Below, in pieces: positions 62,101 through 64,000 of a DNA stretch of 64,000 bases. Each line of letters starts with the position of its first letter. Within the stretch, counting starts at the first letter, position 1. Source of the DNA: a candidate division FCPU426 bacterium (GTDB taxonomy: Bacteria > Oederibacteriota > Muellerivitia > Muellerivitales > DAHXKG01); NCBI GenBank assembly GCA_027366525.1, contig DAHXKG010000003.1, positions 184,702-248,701 on the forward strand, in the 5' to 3' direction. A program made the position numbers and the translations under genes. Below the pieces are notes generated by a model that saw nothing but the letters and a program-made list of their open reading frames with translations, was not told where the DNA came from and did no database searches.

Positions 62101-63291
62101 ATGCTTAAGAAGATATTGTTGGATGATTTTGGTCTTTCTTTACATAAGAAATCCGAAAGATTAGTTATTAAAGGTAGCCATTTTTGGATTGGACGAGAAA
62201 AAACGGCTAACCAAATTGAATTGAATTTAGGTTTAAAACAGGAACCCATATGGGTGGAAATAGGTTTTAAAAAAAATGAAAATAATTTTGCATCGCTAGC
62301 AGAGATTGAACGAAATCGTGAATTGAAAACAGAAACAAAACGTTTTCGCTCATCTGATATTTTGGCTGAGATACCCTTTGATCAGATTGAACAAATTTTG
62401 ATTGCTTCTCGCGGTGTTTCTTTGACTTCAGATGTACTCGAGAATGTAGCTGAAAAAGGTGTTTATTTAGCGTTTATGACGCCCACCGGAGAACCTTACG
62501 GATTGTTTTTATCTCCTTTCCAGCATGAAACAGTCGAAGTAAGAAAAATCCAGTTTCAAATTACTGAAAATGACAAAGGTATACAATTGGCTAAAGCAAT
62601 TGTTCTTGGAAAAATGAAAAATCAGGCGAACCTATTGAAATATTTTGGAAAATATATACGCGAAAAAGATGTTGATCGTTGGGGAAAAATGGTCAAATGT
62701 ATAGAAATGATTGAAACACTTCAGGTAAAGGTAAATGAATTTATTTTAGAGGGAACCATTGGGTCTTCTAGAGAAAAACTTATGGGATTTGAAGGTGCTG
62801 GATCGCGATCTTATTGGGAAGCGGTTCGATTATTAATGGAAGGTTACATTGATTTCCAAAGTCGTATAGGTCATGGTGCTACGGATATTTTCAATGTAAT
62901 GTTAAATTATGGTTATGGTATTCTTTATTCAAGAGTGTGGTCTGCTGTAGTTTTGGAAGGGTTAGAACCTTTTGCTGGTTTTTTGCACGTGGATCGATCA
63001 GGGAAACCCTCACTTGTGTTTGATCTAATTGAAGAATTCCGACAACCAGTAGTTGATCGAGCACTCCTTTCCATGGTTAGGTTAGGACAAAAAGCTGAAA
63101 TCCAAAATGGTGTATTGACTCTGAAAAGTCGAAAAATTATTGCAGAAGCAGTTTTATCAAGACTTAGAGCAGAAGTTGTTTTCAAAAATCTTAGAAGCTC
63201 TCTTGACGATATAGTGCGGCTTCAGGTTGGCAAATTGAAATCTTGTTTGCGAAATGAAAAGCTTTATGAACCTTACCAATTTGTTTGGTAA
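62101..63291 (+). CDS. cas1: CRISPR integrase Cas1
   Basis: A 396-residue metal-dependent integrase that inserts new spacers. The catalytic residues are seen at Glu231 (FEGAGSRSYWEAV), His296 (GFLHVDRSGKPSL) and Asp308/Glu311 (LVFDLIEEFRQP). The N-terminal beta domain is longer than in many Cas1 proteins, with about 80 residues before FRSSDILAEI. AAGGAG precedes the ATG. cas2 follows with an 11-nt gap or slight overlap depending on its start. Confidence 0.95.
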   Translation: MLKKILLDDFGLSLHKKSERLVIKGSHFWIGREKTANQIELNLGLKQEPIWVEIGFKKNENNFASLAEIERNRELKTETKRFRSSDILAEIPFDQIEQILIASRGVSLTSDVLENVAEKGVYLAFMTPTGEPYGLFLSPFQHETVEVRKIQFQITENDKGIQLAKAIVLGKMKNQANLLKYFGKYIREKDVDRWGKMVKCIEMIETLQVKVNEFILEGTIGSSREKLMGFEGAGSRSYWEAVRLLMEGYIDFQSRIGHGATDIFNVMLNYGYGILYSRVWSAVVLEGLEPFAGFLHVDRSGKPSLVFDLIEEFRQPVVDRALLSMVRLGQKAEIQNGVLTLKSRKIIAEAVLSRLRAEVVFKNLRSSLDDIVRLQVGKLKSCLRNEKLYEPYQFVW

Positions 63292-63302
63292 AATTGAGAC
63301 AC

Positions 63303-63602
63303 ATGGAAGAGACCCTTCATATGATCATTTACGATATAGAAGATAATAGGATTCGCTATAAAATTGCAGAAGTGTGTAAAGATTATGGATTAGATAGGAT
63401 CCAATTATCTGTGTTCGCTGGGATGTTGGCACCTGAAAAACGAAAAAAACTATTTGATGATCTTAAATCTAAACTGGGCAAAGAAACTTTTGGAAGAATA
63501 ATTCTTGTGCCAATATGTCATAAAGATATTGAAAAAAAATTAGAAATCATAGAATATGGGAAAAGTGTTAAAAAAGAATTTTTCGCAAATCCAAGTACTT
63601 AA
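63303..63602 (+). CDS. cas2: CRISPR adaptation protein Cas2
   Basis: A 99-residue Cas2 that dimerises between Cas1 pairs. MIIYDIEDNRIRYKIAEVC and YGLDRIQLSVFAGML are diagnostic; the metal-binding Asp is in YDIED. The start is uncertain: TTG 63285 overlaps cas1, ATG 63303 or ATG 63321 (giving MIIYD directly) are both possible. It lies directly upstream of the array. Confidence 0.9.
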   Translation: MEETLHMIIYDIEDNRIRYKIAEVCKDYGLDRIQLSVFAGMLAPEKRKKLFDDLKSKLGKETFGRIILVPICHKDIEKKLEIIEYGKSVKKEFFANPST

Positions 63603-63669
63603 ATGGAATAAAAGTAGTTTGCAAAATTTCGGACTGAAAATGGTCCAATTACCTGTGAAATTTGAAGGG
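63603..63669 (+). promoter_or_regulatory. Short leader of the CRISPR array
   Basis: The 67 bases between cas2 and the first full repeat. It contains GGACTGAAA at 63631-63639, the same as the 3' end of the repeat (GGACTGAAAG), suggesting a leftover of an older, decayed repeat or a leader anchor sequence. No long leader is present, though a promoter for the array could also lie inside cas2. Confidence 0.5.
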
Positions 63670-64000
63670 GTTGCAGGTAATTCCCCAATGAAGAGGGGAC
63701 TGAAAGCTGTCAGATCCTGTTTGATCGAATTTTCAAGCGACCTGTTGCAGGTAATTCCCCAATGAAGAGGGGACTGAAAGTTTTTAATTTCCTTCGTGAG
63801 TGCCTTCTGTTTTCTCCGTTGCAGGTAATTCCCCAATGAAGAGGGGACTGAAAGTGGAGTTTTCATATTCAATATAATACGTGTTGGGGTGTTGCAGGTA
63901 ATTCCCCAATGAAGAGGGGACTGAAAGTAAACCTCCTCCTTTGCAATCACTAAAGCATAATCAGTTGCAGGTAATTCCCCAATGAAGAGGGGACTGAAAG
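63670..64000 (+). CRISPR. CRISPR array, 37-bp repeats, cut by the window end
   Basis: Five identical 37-bp repeats at 63670, 63744, 63818, 63891 and 63964, separated by four unique spacers of 37, 37, 36 and 36 bp. The repeat starts GTTGCAGG, ends GGACTGAAAG and carries a short dyad CCCC-8 nt-GGGG that could form the Cas6 stem. The last repeat ends exactly at base 64000, so the array continues beyond the window. All spacers have an ordinary composition; none matches anything I noticed elsewhere in the window. Confidence 0.98.

Noticed and set aside
63540-63950. A 136-codon minus-strand frame across the CRISPR array
   Set aside because: It translates the repeat several times (FQSPLHWGITCN recurring) and so is an artefact of repeat periodicity.

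Overview
The window is a 64-kb piece of a low-GC bacterial chromosome. TTG and GTG start codons are frequent. The genes include undecaprenyl-diphosphatase, a predicted lipoprotein, seryl-tRNA synthetase and alanine dehydrogenase. I cannot place the organism from sequence alone: the mix (DUF1844 protein, DUF6062 protein, hopanoid-type glycosyltransferase end, many unfamiliar small proteins) would fit an under-sampled, possibly Gram-negative lineage. That is inference.

Layout. (1) 1-6.8 kb, host backbone: the end of a glycosyltransferase, an ABC-2 exporter (ATPase and permease), a lipoprotein/DUF1844 pair, a decayed IS4-type transposase, a DUF6062 protein and a 53-residue Cys/His protein that is easily overlooked. 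(2) 6.83-7.03 kb: two tRNA-Ser genes (GCU, then UGA) on the minus strand. (3) 7.0-38.0 kb: a genomic island of about 31 kb bounded by a 34-bp direct repeat. The left copy lies inside tRNA-Ser(UGA) (6996-7029). The right copy (37937-37970) is an orphan 5' half of the same tRNA. A broken tyrosine integrase abuts the tRNA. (4) 38.0-52.2 kb, host backbone again: aldo/keto reductase, UppP, dCMP deaminase, DUF2156, NERD and YkgJ genes in one probable operon; a cation/proton antiporter; serS; a thiamine-binding-type protein; a beta-carbonic-anhydrase homologue that has lost its zinc ligands; ald; a pirin; a radical SAM protein and DNA polymerase IV. (5) 52.5-64 kb: an IS1380 remnant, then a type III-B CRISPR-Cas locus (cas6, cmr1-6, a CARF-domain gene, cas1, cas2) with a 37-bp-repeat array that runs off the window.

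The island is a defence island. Its two main modules are both on the minus strand. The first (11.1-15.1 kb) is a ubiquitin-like conjugation operon: a ubiquitin-like protein, an E2, a JAB protease-E1 fusion, a kinase-like protein and a DUF6527 protein, with 4-8 nt overlaps between the first four genes. The second (15.5-28.4 kb) is a restriction-like operon: SNF2-type helicase with DUF3883, an AlbA/HATPase regulator interrupted by an amber codon, two unfamiliar small genes (one with a PD-(D/E)XK-like motif), a DUF1156 DNA methylase and a HEPN-DUF499 ATPase, preceded by another nuclease-like gene. Smaller modules follow: an orphan antitoxin and an XRE regulator flanking three 19-bp operator-like dyads; an Abi_C gene with an unknown partner; a membrane-anchored HTH/PIN-like pair divergent from a zinc-ribbon microprotein over a shared promoter-operator; a 1213-residue protein with a DUF4297-like nuclease motif; and a decayed antitoxin-nuclease fusion. 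Transposase fragments and stop-codon or frameshift damage show that the island is old or ageing.

The CRISPR locus is separate from the island and looks intact: Cas10 has the GGDD cyclase motif, Cmr4 has the catalytic-position Asp26, and the CARF gene is the likely cyclic-oligoadenylate-activated effector.
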